Shown here one piece after another: positions 43,674 through 52,567 of a stretch of 64,000 bases of DNA. This DNA comes from Dickeya fangzhongdai. Its GTDB lineage: Bacteria > Pseudomonadota > Gammaproteobacteria > Enterobacterales > Enterobacteriaceae. The translations under genes and the position numbers were made by a program. Below the pieces are notes generated by a model, which searched no databases, was not told the DNA's origin, and worked only from the letters and a program-made list of their open reading frames with translations. Position 1 is the stretch's first letter. Each line of letters opens with the position of its first letter. The stretch is from positions 3,968,001-4,032,000 of the forward strand of contig NZ_CP025003.1 in the NCBI RefSeq assembly GCF_002812485.1, given 5' to 3'.

Positions 43674-46151
43674 TTATTCCGCCGGCGCCTTCTTTTTGCT
43701 GGCGCGTTTGGCGCGAGTGGCGGCAGCAATTTTACGCGTTTTTTCAGCGTTCTTTTGCGATTTAGCCGTCTTCTTCCTGCCGCCGGTTTTCGCTTTATCT
43801 TTATCCTTGCCCTTGCCGGCAGGCTGACGCTTGCCGTCACCGTCGCTGCGGAATGCGCTATCCGGCTCAAAGTTGGCGCGCTGCCCGGTACGACGACGAC
43901 GCGGCGGTTTTGCGTCCGCTTCGCCGCCTTTCTTCGCCCGATCGCGCGCGGTTTTGCCTTCGCCGCGCACCTTACGGGTGGAAGACACCAGTGCGAAATC
44001 GATCTTGCGTTCATCCATATGCACGGCTTCAACGCGGATCTGCACTTCATCCCCCAGTCGGTACGTCTGACCACGGGATTCGCCGATCAAGCGCTGGCCG
44101 ACATTGTCATAACGATAGTAGTCGTTATCCAGCGTGGAAACGTGAACCAGACCGTCGATAAACAGGTCGTTGAGGCGCACAAAGAAACCGAAACCGGTGA
44201 CGCTGGAGATAATGCCGGTGAAGGCTTCACCGACATGATCCTGCATGAAGTCGCACTTCAGCCAGTCAGCCACGTCGCGCGTGGCTTCATCGGCCCGGCG
44301 TTCGGTCATCGAACAGTGTTCGCCCAGTTGCAGCATCTCGTTGAAATCCGAGTGCCAGCCGCCGCTGTGAGTCCAGCGCGCCTTACGGTCGCTGAGCAGG
44401 TACTTGATGGCGCGATGCAGCGACAGATCCGGGTAACGCCGAATCGGCGAGGTGAAATGCGCGTACGAAGTCAGCGCCAGGCCAAAGTGGCCGCGGTTTT
44501 CCGGGTCATACACCGCCTGTTTCATCGAACGCAGCAGCATGGTTTGCAGCATTTCGTGGTCCGGCCTGTCGGCGATGGAATCCATCAGTTCGGCGTAATC
44601 TTTCGGCTGCGGCTTCATGCCGCCTTTCAGCGTCAGCCCCAGTTCGCCAAGCACGCTGCGCAGCGCCAGCACGTGATCCTCGCTGGGTTGGTCATGCACG
44701 CGGAACAGCGCCGGCTCTTCGCTCTTCTCGACAAACTTCGCCGCCGAGATGTTGGCCAGAATCATGCACTCTTCAATCAGCTTGTGCGCGTCGTTGCGCA
44801 CCACCGCTTCCACCCGCTCAATGCGGCGTTCGGCGTTAAAAATGAATTTGGCTTCTTCGGTTTCGAAAGCGATGCCGCCGCGCACCTCGCGGGCATGCTC
44901 CAGCACCTTGTACATCCGGTGCAGCTCTTCCAGCGGCGCCACCAGCGGCTGGTAATGCTCACGCAATGCCTCGTCGCCCTGCAGGATGCTCCACACCTTG
45001 GTATAAGTGAGACGGGCGTGAGAACTCATCACCGCCTCATAGAATTTATAGCCGGACAGTTTCCCCTGGGTGGAAACCGTCATTTCGCACACCATACACA
45101 GGCGGTCCACCTGCGGGTTGAGCGAACACAGCCCATTGGAAAGAACTTCCGGCAGCATCGGCACCACCTGCGACGGGAAGTAAACCGAAGTGCCGCGCGC
45201 ACGGGCTTCATGGTCCAACGCCGTGCCGGGGCGTACGTAGTAGCTGACGTCGGCGATCGCCACCCACAGCCGCCAGCCGCCGCCGCGTTTCTTCTCGCAG
45301 TACACCGCATCGTCAAAATCGCGCGCGTCTTCGCCGTCGATGGTCACCAGCGGCAGGGAACGCAGATCCACCCGGCCTTTCTTGGCGTTTTCCGGCACCT
45401 CGTCCGTCAGGTCGCCCACCTGCTCTTCCACCTTGGGCGGCCAGCTGTGCGGAATTTCATGGGTACGCAGCGCGATATCCACCGCCAGCCCGGTGCCCAT
45501 GTTGTCGCCGAGGATTTCCACGATCTTGCCGATAGCCTTGGTACGGCGAGTGGCGCGCTGGGTCAGTTCCACCACCACCACGGAGCCCATGCGGGCGCCG
45601 GCGATAAATTCCGGCGGGATCAGGATGTCGAAGCTCAGCCGGCTGTCGTCCGGCACCACGAAGCCGGTACCGGCCTCGGTGAAGTAACGTCCGACGATCT
45701 GGCTGGTGCGGGGCTCCAGAATACGCACGATGCGCCCTTCGCGGCGCCCTCTGCGGTCTTCGCCCAACGGCTGGGCCAGCACCACATCGCCGTGGATCAC
45801 CGTCTTCATCTGTTCGGCGGAGAGGTAAAGATCGTCTTTGCGCCCTTCCACCCGCAGGAAGCCGTAGCCATCGCGGTGGCCGAGCACCGTGCCGCGCAGC
45901 AGATCCAGTTTTTCCGGCAGCGCGTAGCACTGGCGGCGGGTGAACACCAGTTGACCGTCGCGCTCCATAGCGCGCAGCCGGCGACGCAACGCTTCCAGTT
46001 GTTCATCATTGGTCAGTTGCAGGTCGGCGGCCAGTTCCTCACGGCTGATGGGGGTGTCCCGTTTTGCCAGATGCTCAAGAATGTACTCGCGGCTGGGGAT
46101 GGGGAATTCGTATTTTTCTGCTTCACGTTCCAGAAACGGATCTTGTGACAT
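43674..46151 (-). CDS. rnr: Ribonuclease R
   Basis: 825 residues. An N-terminal helix-turn-helix (about 20-85), two cold-shock domains, the RNB catalytic domain with [12 protein letters not shown] (near 278), an S1 domain (about 640-725) and a long Lys-rich tail. This 3'-to-5' exoribonuclease degrades structured RNA and takes part in rRNA quality control and trans-translation. The frame is open 16 codons upstream, but the ATG at 46151 matches the E. coli start (MSQDPF) and has GGAGGAA before it. Confidence 0.97.
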   Translation of the reverse strand: MSQDPFLEREAEKYEFPIPSREYILEHLAKRDTPISREELAADLQLTNDEQLEALRRRLRAMERDGQLVFTRRQCYALPEKLDLLRGTVLGHRDGYGFLRVEGRKDDLYLSAEQMKTVIHGDVVLAQPLGEDRRGRREGRIVRILEPRTSQIVGRYFTEAGTGFVVPDDSRLSFDILIPPEFIAGARMGSVVVVELTQRATRRTKAIGKIVEILGDNMGTGLAVDIALRTHEIPHSWPPKVEEQVGDLTDEVPENAKKGRVDLRSLPLVTIDGEDARDFDDAVYCEKKRGGGWRLWVAIADVSYYVRPGTALDHEARARGTSVYFPSQVVPMLPEVLSNGLCSLNPQVDRLCMVCEMTVSTQGKLSGYKFYEAVMSSHARLTYTKVWSILQGDEALREHYQPLVAPLEELHRMYKVLEHAREVRGGIAFETEEAKFIFNAERRIERVEAVVRNDAHKLIEECMILANISAAKFVEKSEEPALFRVHDQPSEDHVLALRSVLGELGLTLKGGMKPQPKDYAELMDSIADRPDHEMLQTMLLRSMKQAVYDPENRGHFGLALTSYAHFTSPIRRYPDLSLHRAIKYLLSDRKARWTHSGGWHSDFNEMLQLGEHCSMTERRADEATRDVADWLKCDFMQDHVGEAFTGIISSVTGFGFFVRLNDLFIDGLVHVSTLDNDYYRYDNVGQRLIGESRGQTYRLGDEVQIRVEAVHMDERKIDFALVSSTRKVRGEGKTARDRAKKGGEADAKPPRRRRTGQRANFEPDSAFRSDGDGKRQPAGKGKDKDKAKTGGRKKTAKSQKNAEKTRKIAAATRAKRASKKKAPAE

Positions 46152-46191
46152 TGCGGTTCCTCCGTTGTCATCAGCAGGCGGCTGAACAGGC

Positions 46192-46617
46192 TTATTCAAC
46201 CAGAAGTAATTTATAGAGGGGCGGGTTTTCTTCCACCATATCGGCGAGCGTGTAATTATCCAGTTCTTTCAGGAAATTCTGTACAGCCTGCTGCAGCACC
46301 TGCTTCAGGCGGCAGGCGGAGGTGATATGACAAAATTCCTTGCTGCAGTTAACCAGCGACAACGGTTCCAGCTCTCGCACCACATCTCCGATGCGAATCG
46401 TGGACGCATCGCGGCCCAGCCGGATGCCGCCGTTTTTGCCACGCACTGCCATGACCAGCCCGGCGCGGCTCAGCTGATTAATGATCTTCACCATATGGTT
46501 ACGTGAAACGCCATACACTTCAGTTACTTCTGAGATGCTGGTCATTTTGCCCTCCGGCAATGACGCCATATAAATCAGCGCCCTCAAACCATAATCTGTA
46601 AAACTTGTTAACTGCAC
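46192..46617 (-). CDS. nsrR: Nitric-oxide-sensing repressor NsrR
   Basis: 141 residues of the Rrf2 family. A winged helix-turn-helix (about 1-70) precedes the three cysteines Cys91, Cys96 and Cys102 ([12 protein letters not shown]) that bind a [2Fe-2S] or [4Fe-4S] cluster, at the same spacing as in E. coli. NO destroys the cluster and derepresses targets such as ytfE and hmp. It is upstream of rnr-rlmB with a 40-bp gap, as in E. coli. An NsrR operator is present before ytfE in this window. Confidence 0.95.
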   Translation of the reverse strand: MQLTSFTDYGLRALIYMASLPEGKMTSISEVTEVYGVSRNHMVKIINQLSRAGLVMAVRGKNGGIRLGRDASTIRIGDVVRELEPLSLVNCSKEFCHITSACRLKQVLQQAVQNFLKELDNYTLADMVEENPPLYKLLLVE

Positions 46618-46976
46618 AGAGACCTCTGGGTACCTTGCCGGACAGTCAGGCGACCGCCCCGAAAAACGCGGGCTGGAACCGGGATGGCGCTCGTTAGCCC
46701 TGGTTCGTGCCCGTCATGTTCATTTTTTATCAGCAGATGATAAACCAGTGATCAACGCCGGGCGAATTTATTTAGCGCTAACCGATCCTTTCCAAAGTGG
46801 AATTCCCCGAGTCCATGCATTTCCATTCACAAAAGATAAGAGAATCGTGCTTCCTAACATGCTGTTTCATCTGTTATGTTCTGAACAAAAATAACCCTAC
46901 AACACCTTAACGTACGGCGAGCCCGGAATAGGCTCTGTCAGTGGTTTTTTGCTCTGCACACACTAGGAAATGAACC
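46618..46976. other. Divergent spacer between nsrR and a chemoreceptor gene
   Basis: 359 bp with no supported gene. It must hold the nsrR promoter and the chemoreceptor promoter. I found no convincing FliA site here, in contrast to the receptors at 20883 and 39979. In E. coli this side of nsrR is occupied by purA, so conserved gene order ends here. Confidence 0.5.
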
Positions 46977-48563
46977 ATGCGTTTGAAAAATCTCTCCATC
47001 CGCACCGGTCTGCTGACATTGCTGGCCGTCATCACCCTGTTGTTGCTGCTGGTCAGCGGTATGGGGATTCAGGCCATCAACAAGAGCCGCGCCTCCCTGA
47101 CGGCGCTCAATCAGATTCAGGGAGAACAACTGGGCGCGTTGATGAATGGTTATAACCTGACGCTACGAGCCAGAGCCTCCGCCACGCTGGCGGTGCGCAA
47201 AATCGAAATCGGTTTGCTGGACGTCGGGGCCAAGGAAACCGAAAAGCTGGAAGGTTATGTACAACAATCGGAAAAAGAGATTCGCCAGTTCAGCAGCGTG
47301 GGAACCAATGGCGAACAGGAGCAGAAACTGGCGCAGCAGGTGTTAAAAAGTTATCAGGACTACCTGAATCAGGGACTAAAACCGATGTTGGACTCCCTGA
47401 AAAAGCAGTACACCGACGAATATTACACCTTGCTGGAAAACAACCTGACGCCCCTGAGCGACGCATTTGATAAATCCATCCAGAACTTCCGTAGCTACTC
47501 CCAGCAACTCTCCGAACAACATATCCAACAGGCCAATAACAACGAACGGATAATGCTGATGCTGATCGCGTTCGCCTGCCTGCTGTCGCTGCTGCTGGTA
47601 CTGCTGGGTTGGCTGGCGCTGCGCCACATGCTGCTCAAACCGCTGGATCACGCCATTGAACAGCTGGAACACGTGGCCTCCGGCGATTTGACCCGCCGCA
47701 TTACTCAGGGGGGCAACAATGAACTGGGCCGGCTGAGCGACGCCATCGAGCGCATGCAGCTGGCGCTGCTGGATTCGGTCAGTCAGGTGCGTGACGCCAG
47801 TCATCAGATCGATCAAGGCAGCCGCGAGTTGTTCAGCGGCAACCGCAATCTGGCGGAACGGACCGAAGAGTCGGTCGCGGCGCTGGAACAGACCGCCGCC
47901 AGCCTGGAAGAACTGAGCGCGACGGTTAAACGCAACGCCGACAACGCCGAGCTGGCGCATCAGTTGACCAATCAGGTTTCCGACACCACCGATCGCGGCA
48001 ACGAATCCGTTAACTACGTGGTGGAAAAAATGCGTGAAATCGCCGCCAGCGCCAAACGAATCAGCGATATTCTCGGCGTTATCGACGGCATTGCCTTCCA
48101 GACCAATATTCTGGCCCTGAACGCGGCGGTGGAAGCGGCCCGCGCCGGCGAGCAAGGTAAAGGCTTCGCGGTGGTGGCAGGCGAAGTGCGGAGTCTGGCG
48201 CAGCACAGCGCTCAGGCGGCCAAAGAGATCCGCACCCTGATCCTGGATTCTCAGTCCCATGTGTCGGAAGGGTTGGACCTGGCTGCCAAAGCCGGTACCA
48301 CCATGGACGACGTGGCGGAAGAGATCAACCGTATCACCAGCCTGATGAAAGAGATCTCCTACGCCTCTCAGGAACAGCATCGCGGCATCGAACAGGTGAA
48401 TATCGCCTTCACCCAGATAGACAAAGTGGCCCAGCAAAACGCCTCGCTGGTCAAGGCTTCCGCCGACACCACCCAATCGCTGGAAGAGCAGTCTCGCCAG
48501 TTGGTGCAGGCGATGGCCATGTTCCGTATCGAAGACCACACCGCGCTGCTGCAGGCGCGCTGA
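46977..48563 (+). CDS. Methyl-accepting chemotaxis protein (four-helix-bundle sensor)
   Basis: 528 residues. Membrane helices at about 10-32 and 193-215 bracket a helical periplasmic sensor, followed by HAMP and the signalling domain with [24 protein letters not shown]. It is paralogous to the receptor at 19297-20883: same length, and conserved sensor phrases such as IQG-Q/E-L and TLRARA. Ligand unknown. The end (FRIEDHTALLQAR) has no NWETF tether. The ATG follows AGGA. A 10-bp hairpin follows the gene. Confidence 0.92.
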   Translation: MRLKNLSIRTGLLTLLAVITLLLLLVSGMGIQAINKSRASLTALNQIQGEQLGALMNGYNLTLRARASATLAVRKIEIGLLDVGAKETEKLEGYVQQSEKEIRQFSSVGTNGEQEQKLAQQVLKSYQDYLNQGLKPMLDSLKKQYTDEYYTLLENNLTPLSDAFDKSIQNFRSYSQQLSEQHIQQANNNERIMLMLIAFACLLSLLLVLLGWLALRHMLLKPLDHAIEQLEHVASGDLTRRITQGGNNELGRLSDAIERMQLALLDSVSQVRDASHQIDQGSRELFSGNRNLAERTEESVAALEQTAASLEELSATVKRNADNAELAHQLTNQVSDTTDRGNESVNYVVEKMREIAASAKRISDILGVIDGIAFQTNILALNAAVEAARAGEQGKGFAVVAGEVRSLAQHSAQAAKEIRTLILDSQSHVSEGLDLAAKAGTTMDDVAEEINRITSLMKEISYASQEQHRGIEQVNIAFTQIDKVAQQNASLVKASADTTQSLEEQSRQLVQAMAMFRIEDHTALLQAR

Positions 48564-48579
48564 TTCTCATCCCCGCTTC

Positions 48580-48612
48580 GGCAGTGACCGGCCATCGGTC
48601 ACTGCCTTTCCC
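48580..48612 (+). terminator. Terminator-like hairpin after the chemoreceptor
   Basis: gcagtgaccg (48581-48590) and cggtcactgc (48596-48605) form a perfect 10-bp stem with loop gccat, followed by the pyrimidine tract ctttccc. The rest of the gap to 48869 shows no gene. Confidence 0.6.
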
Positions 48613-48869
48613 GTCTAACCGAACGCTCAGCCTTTCCCAGCCCGGCAGATTCACGCTTTCAGTGCATAACACAGCATGACGCACAACAAACGGGCGCAGT
48701 ATGCCTGTTTTCAGCGCCAAACCATGCAACCTGCACAGTGAGCCACGCCCTCGCCGCCCGGCTGCCGCTAACCGAAAAACCGGCACGCTCCTTGCTGTAA
48801 CTCCAAGGACGTCATTCCACGGACATTGATTGCTGTTCCCCATGTCGGGGCAAAACCAGAGGGACCATC

Positions 48870-49781
48870 ATGCCGGTATTTCATCACAGGAACCTGCCTC
48901 ATCATCATACCGAAAGTGAGCAGGACAGGTGGCGAAGCGACTTTCTGCTCCAGTTGTTGACCTGCGATCATCCGGATCTGCCTCTCCTCCATCAGCGCGC
49001 CGCCAGGCTGCAATTGCCGCTGGACAGGCCCCATCGGGTAACGGCGTGGCGTCTGTCCGGTATGCCGACGCTGTTTTCCCCGTCTTATGCCGGCTGCCCG
49101 GAAGCGCAACTGCACGGAGCACGCCAGCAGTTGCAACAACAGCTACAGGAACTCATGTCGGAATACCTGCCGCCGGTCATGCTGGGCGACCTCTGTCTGC
49201 TGGCGCTGCCGGCCGACAGCCCGCTGCTGCGCCGCGGACATCAGGACTTCACCGCATTCCGTCAGGCTATCAACGCCGATATCGCGCCGCTGACGCTGTT
49301 TGGCGGGATTTCCGGCCCGATCAACGCGGCCGAGCACTATCGGCGCGGGCTGAGCGAAGCGCGGCAGGCGCTTAACGCAGCAGAAAGCATGCGCCCGGAA
49401 AAAGGCCTGTGCGACTACACTGATCTGGGGGTGTTGCAATTGCTGACTTCCGTCAGCGACCCGACATTGCTTACCCGCTTTATGCACGACGCGCTGGGTA
49501 ATCTGGTGGAGAATAACCGCAAATCGCCCAATTTGCTGATTGAAACGCTGGATGCGGTATTGCAGGAAAACGGCAATCTGATCAAAGCCGCTGAGCGGCT
49601 GACAATCCATCGCAATACGCTGCATCAGCGCCTGCAACGTATTGAACAGCTGTCGGGCGGCGCGTTGAACGATCCGCTGTTTCGCCTCAACGCTTCCGTC
49701 GCGCTATTAGTCTGGCGCCTGTCTGGTTCACAGACGCAGGGAACCGCCATACCGTCGTTCAAGACAACCTCACAGGAGTGA
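48870..49781 (+). CDS. Short PucR/CdaR-type transcriptional regulator
   Basis: 303 residues. The C-terminal end is a PucR-type helix-turn-helix (about 232-285): NLIKAAERLTIHRNTLHQRL and then LNDPLFRLNASVALLVW. The central part (about 22-190) resembles the GGDEF-like CdaR domain of the same regulators. The N-terminal ligand domain of full-length PucR proteins is missing, and the ATG has GAGGGA before it, so this looks like a complete short form. It is followed two bases later by the cytosine-deaminase gene and is probably its regulator. PucR-family members often control purine or pyrimidine catabolism. Confidence 0.8.
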   Translation: MPVFHHRNLPHHHTESEQDRWRSDFLLQLLTCDHPDLPLLHQRAARLQLPLDRPHRVTAWRLSGMPTLFSPSYAGCPEAQLHGARQQLQQQLQELMSEYLPPVMLGDLCLLALPADSPLLRRGHQDFTAFRQAINADIAPLTLFGGISGPINAAEHYRRGLSEARQALNAAESMRPEKGLCDYTDLGVLQLLTSVSDPTLLTRFMHDALGNLVENNRKSPNLLIETLDAVLQENGNLIKAAERLTIHRNTLHQRLQRIEQLSGGALNDPLFRLNASVALLVWRLSGSQTQGTAIPSFKTTSQE

Positions 49782-49783
49782 TT

Positions 49784-51034
49784 ATGAAGATTATCAACGC
49801 CGCCCTGCGCCATCAGGCCGGGCTTCACACGCTGCAACTGCAGGACGGCCTGATTGCCGCGATGGTCCCCCAGCCCGCCATGCTGCCCGCCACGCCGGAT
49901 ACCATCGACGCCGCCGGGCAACTAGCGCTCCCGCCGCTGGTGGAACCGCATATTCACCTTGATGCCGTCCTGACCGCCGGCGAACCGGAATGGAACATGA
50001 GCGGCACGCTGTTTGAAGGCATTGAACGCTGGAGCCAGCGCAAGGCCGTCATCACCCACGAAGACACCAAGCGCCGGGCGCATACCGCCATCGGCATGTT
50101 GCGCGACCACGGCATCCAGCATGTGCGTACCCACGTCGATGTCACCGACCCGTCGCTGGCGGCGCTGGAAGCCATGCTGGAAGTTAAAGAAGAAGCGAAG
50201 GAGCTGATCGACCTGCAAATCGTCGCCTTCCCGCAGGAAGGCATCGAGTCGTACCCGGCAGGTCGCCAGTTGATGGAACGCGCCATCGCACTGGGCGCCG
50301 ACGTAGTTGGCGGGATTCCCCATTTTGAGAACACCCGTGAACAGGGCGTCAGCTCGGTGAAATTCCTGATGGATCTGGCGGAACGCACCGGTTGTCTGGT
50401 GGACGTGCATTGCGACGAAACCGACGATCCGAACTCGCGTTTTCTGGAAGTGCTGGCGGAAGAAACGCGGGTGCGGAACATGGGTGCCCGCGTCACCGCC
50501 AGCCACACCGTGGCGATGGGTTCCTATGACAACGCCTACTGCTCAAAACTGTTCCGTCTGCTGCGCCGCTCGGGCATCAACTTCGTTTCCTGCCCGACCG
50601 AAAGCATCCACCTGCAAGGGCGCTTCGACACCTTTCCCAAACGTCGCGGCGTCACCCGGGTAGCCGAACTGGACCGTGCCGGCATGAACGTCTGCTTCGG
50701 GCAGGATTCGATCAAGGATCCCTGGTACCCGCTCGGCAACGGCAACATTCTGCGCATTCTCGACGCCGGGCTGCATATCTGCCACATGATGGGGTATCAG
50801 GATCTGCAGCGTTGTCTCGATTTCGTGACCGACAACAGCGCCAAAGCGCTGCATCTGGGCGATGGCTACGGCCTCGCCGTCGGCCGCCCGGCCAACCTGC
50901 TGATTCTGGATGCGGAAAACGACTACGAAGCGGTGCGGCGTCAGGCCAAGGCGCGCCTGTCGATACGCCACGGCAAGGTCATCATGCAGCGTGAACCGGA
51001 GCTGATTCGGTATCCGAACCGCCAACCTGATTAA
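49784..51034 (+). CDS. codA: Cytosine deaminase homologue, predicted 5-methylcytosine deaminase
   Basis: 416 residues of the amidohydrolase family, collinear with E. coli CodA from LPPLVEPHIH onwards. Iron ligands His56, His58, His209 and Asp308, and catalytic Gln151, Glu212 and His241 are all present at a constant offset of five from E. coli numbering. The residue after the metal-binding Asp is Ser309 (GQDSIKDPW), where E. coli has Asp314 (GHDDVFDPW). Published work showed that CodA homologues lacking Asp314 deaminate 5-methylcytosine to thymine, and also 5-fluorocytosine. The start at 49784 has AGGAG at ideal distance; a GTG at 49778 overlapping the pucR-type stop is an alternative. No codB permease gene is adjacent. 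Confidence 0.88.
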   Translation: MKIINAALRHQAGLHTLQLQDGLIAAMVPQPAMLPATPDTIDAAGQLALPPLVEPHIHLDAVLTAGEPEWNMSGTLFEGIERWSQRKAVITHEDTKRRAHTAIGMLRDHGIQHVRTHVDVTDPSLAALEAMLEVKEEAKELIDLQIVAFPQEGIESYPAGRQLMERAIALGADVVGGIPHFENTREQGVSSVKFLMDLAERTGCLVDVHCDETDDPNSRFLEVLAEETRVRNMGARVTASHTVAMGSYDNAYCSKLFRLLRRSGINFVSCPTESIHLQGRFDTFPKRRGVTRVAELDRAGMNVCFGQDSIKDPWYPLGNGNILRILDAGLHICHMMGYQDLQRCLDFVTDNSAKALHLGDGYGLAVGRPANLLILDAENDYEAVRRQAKARLSIRHGKVIMQREPELIRYPNRQPD

Positions 51035-51055
51035 CGTCATCCACAATAAGCGTGA

Positions 51056-51083
51056 CGAAGAGCTTATTGAAACAGGCTCTTCG
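51056..51083 (+). terminator. Hairpin downstream of the cytosine-deaminase gene
   Basis: cgaagagc and gctcttcg form a perfect 8-bp stem with a 12-base loop, 22 bp after the stop codon. It has no T run, so it is at best a weak terminator. Confidence 0.45.
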
Positions 51084-51099
51084 CTGCGCCCGCACAGGA

Positions 51100-51198
51100 A
51101 TGAGCTCATTCAATGCTATCATCAACCGTATTAGCTCACACCTGAACTGGTACGCTTACGGCACAGAGGTTGACCTAAGCTGGCAGGCAGCGTTGTGA
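51100..51198 (+). CDS. Possible 32-residue peptide
   Basis: An ATG frame starting MSSFNAIINRISSH and ending EVDLSWQAAL. An AGGA lies directly against the ATG, which is too close to be a good ribosome site. Its TGA overlaps a GTG that opens the next frame. It may equally be the remnant of a longer gene. No family is recognised. Confidence 0.25.
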   Translation: MSSFNAIINRISSHLNWYAYGTEVDLSWQAAL

Positions 51199-51212
51199 TA
51201 GGAGGGGACGTT

Positions 51213-51491
51213 ATGAGCATCACGCAAGTTTTTCAAAAGGGCTCAGACCACACGAATATAATTCGTGGATTATCGCCAAACAAATGGAGAAAGAAATTGA
51301 TACTAGAAAAATCTAAAGTGGAGACTAGTTTTATTCTACCATATATGGACGCACTGGGTGATGTAAGTGCTGATTCGATGCGGTTTGTGACCACATATCC
51401 GGCGGCCAAAACCTGCCGAAGCGGGTTATGCAATAACTTTTATTCAGGGAATGAAACCAATTCTCAGGCACGTACCGCGGGATATGATTAG
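51213..51491 (+). CDS. Unassigned small protein
   Basis: 92 residues from an ATG with a strong ribosome site (AGGAGG, seven bases upstream). It reads MSITQVFQKGSDHTN, then a basic segment (SPNKWRKKLILEKSK) and a Cys/Asn-containing end. No signal peptide, membrane segment or known family. Base composition is lower in GC than the neighbouring core genes. Its last 48 bp overlap, on the opposite strand, the end of the 247-codon gene, so at least one of the two ends has probably been altered by rearrangement. Confidence 0.4.
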   Translation: MSITQVFQKGSDHTNIIRGLSPNKWRKKLILEKSKVETSFILPYMDALGDVSADSMRFVTTYPAAKTCRSGLCNNFYSGNETNSQARTAGYD

Positions 51492-52187
51492 CACAATGAA
51501 TTTTTGCACCATGGCCTGAAGTTTATTTGGCTCCCAAGAGGAAATGTCAAACAGACGGCCTTTATTCCACGGTAAGAAACCGGTGTGTCTGCCAATCCCT
51601 TTCTCACCGAGAACGTCTTCAAACAATTTGCCCTTCTCGTTGTAGATCCGCACCTCACCAGCACGAACCATCGGGCCAGCCCAAATGCGCGCGCCAGGTA
51701 TAGTCTGCATATCATCACAAACCAAATGCTCATACCAGTTAAGCAAGAACAGGTAAGTCCTGCTCATGATGCCCTTGTGATGATTTGTGGGCTGAATGTA
51801 TGCCCCTGCAACTTGGAAACAGCCTACGGGCTGGCCACCCTCGACAAAGCTGTAGTTTCGAAGTCCAACCCGACCGACGGTGACATTCTGGGTCTGATCA
51901 ATGATCCCTGAGCGAAAAAGCTCCTGAATAATGCCTTGCTCATCCAAACCATCGTCTTCATGGTCGAAAATGAGGTTGCTCAGCTCAGCGTCACTGATAT
52001 GTGCGCCTACACACTCAATAAGAATGTACCGAACAATGTCATCTTCGGGATCGAGGATTTCATGCTCTGACACTTTGAAAAGAGATCTGGAGGCAAGAAG
52101 GAAACCAGAACGAACAAAAAGAGTGGCTCCGGTATGAGGCCACTCTCTTAAATCTTTGATGTAGGATTCTATCAGTGTAGGTGCCAT
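51444..52187 (-). CDS. Unassigned protein, second gene of a two-gene cassette
   Basis: 247 residues, no signal peptide or clear membrane helix. The N-terminal part has a beta-rich stretch (ATLFVRSGFLLASRS), an acidic DPEDDIV, then two helices (HISDAELSNLIF and DEQGIIQELFRSGII), a winged-helix-like pattern. The C-terminal half is rich in aromatic residues and Gly (MSRTYLFLLNWYEHLV, RIWAGPMVRAGEVRIYNEKG, GRHTGFLPWNKGRLFDI). I do not recognise the family. The last 15 or so residues (FIVLIISRGTCLRIGFIP) run into the overlap with the plus-strand frame and may not be original. Its ATG overlaps the end of the upstream gene by 16 bp, so the two are translated together. Confidence 0.6.
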   Translation of the reverse strand: MAPTLIESYIKDLREWPHTGATLFVRSGFLLASRSLFKVSEHEILDPEDDIVRYILIECVGAHISDAELSNLIFDHEDDGLDEQGIIQELFRSGIIDQTQNVTVGRVGLRNYSFVEGGQPVGCFQVAGAYIQPTNHHKGIMSRTYLFLLNWYEHLVCDDMQTIPGARIWAGPMVRAGEVRIYNEKGKLFEDVLGEKGIGRHTGFLPWNKGRLFDISSWEPNKLQAMVQKFIVLIISRGTCLRIGFIP

Positions 52188-52567
52188 TTCTCAGCAGAAC
52201 CATTAGCTTTTCTGGTGCTTATAATTCTACCATTAGTATCGAAAAAACGACGAATAGAATGTTCAATAACCTCAACGAAGCCAGCTATTGCTTTAGCCAG
52301 CTCAGGGTATTGTTTTGCAGGTTTAACGATGAAACGAACACGATCACCGAGCAGGACTGCTTCGGCCAACGGCTTAACCGTAGCATCAGCGTTGTCCACA
52401 TCATCCTTGAAGGTGATAATAAAGTGAAAGTCTTCAGGCGCGACCATACCTTCATTGTCGAGAGTGCGCACCTGGAGCAAATGCTGATTGAAGGTATGCG
52501 TGGCAATGATGCTGGTATGATCACGAATAGTCTGAATTGAACGCTTTTCGTTCAGTACATCATGCAT
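52172..52567 (-). CDS. Unassigned protein, first gene of a two-gene cassette
   Basis: 131 residues. A mixed alpha/beta domain: LLQVRTLDNEGMVAPEDF, FHFIITFKDDVDNADATV and AVLLGDRVRFIVKPAKQ, then an amphipathic helix (YPELAKAIAGFVEVIEHSIRRFF) and a polar end. No known family is recognised. The ATG follows AAGGTGG. On this strand a TTGACG lies about 170 bp upstream, a possible -35 element. The gene overlaps the next by 16 bp. Both are richer in A/T than the flanking core genes, suggesting acquisition. Confidence 0.6.
   Translation of the reverse strand: MHDVLNEKRSIQTIRDHTSIIATHTFNQHLLQVRTLDNEGMVAPEDFHFIITFKDDVDNADATVKPLAEAVLLGDRVRFIVKPAKQYPELAKAIAGFVEVIEHSIRRFFDTNGRIISTRKANGSAEKWHLH

Noticed and set aside
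42957..46148. A 1063-codon open frame on the plus strand
   Set aside because: It is exactly antisense to rlmB and rnr, rich in His/Arg/Gln, and results from the GC-rich codon use of those genes. The opposite strand encodes recognised proteins throughout.
46618..46976. FliA promoter for the receptor at 46977
   Set aside because: The best candidate (TAAACCAG with GGGCGAAT) matches the -10 element too poorly to be called.
51444..52187. RiPP leader-peptide recognition (RRE) protein with precursor peptides upstream
   Set aside because: The first half has a winged-helix-like pattern, but there is no cyclodehydratase, radical SAM or transporter gene nearby, and the small frames do not look like precursors.
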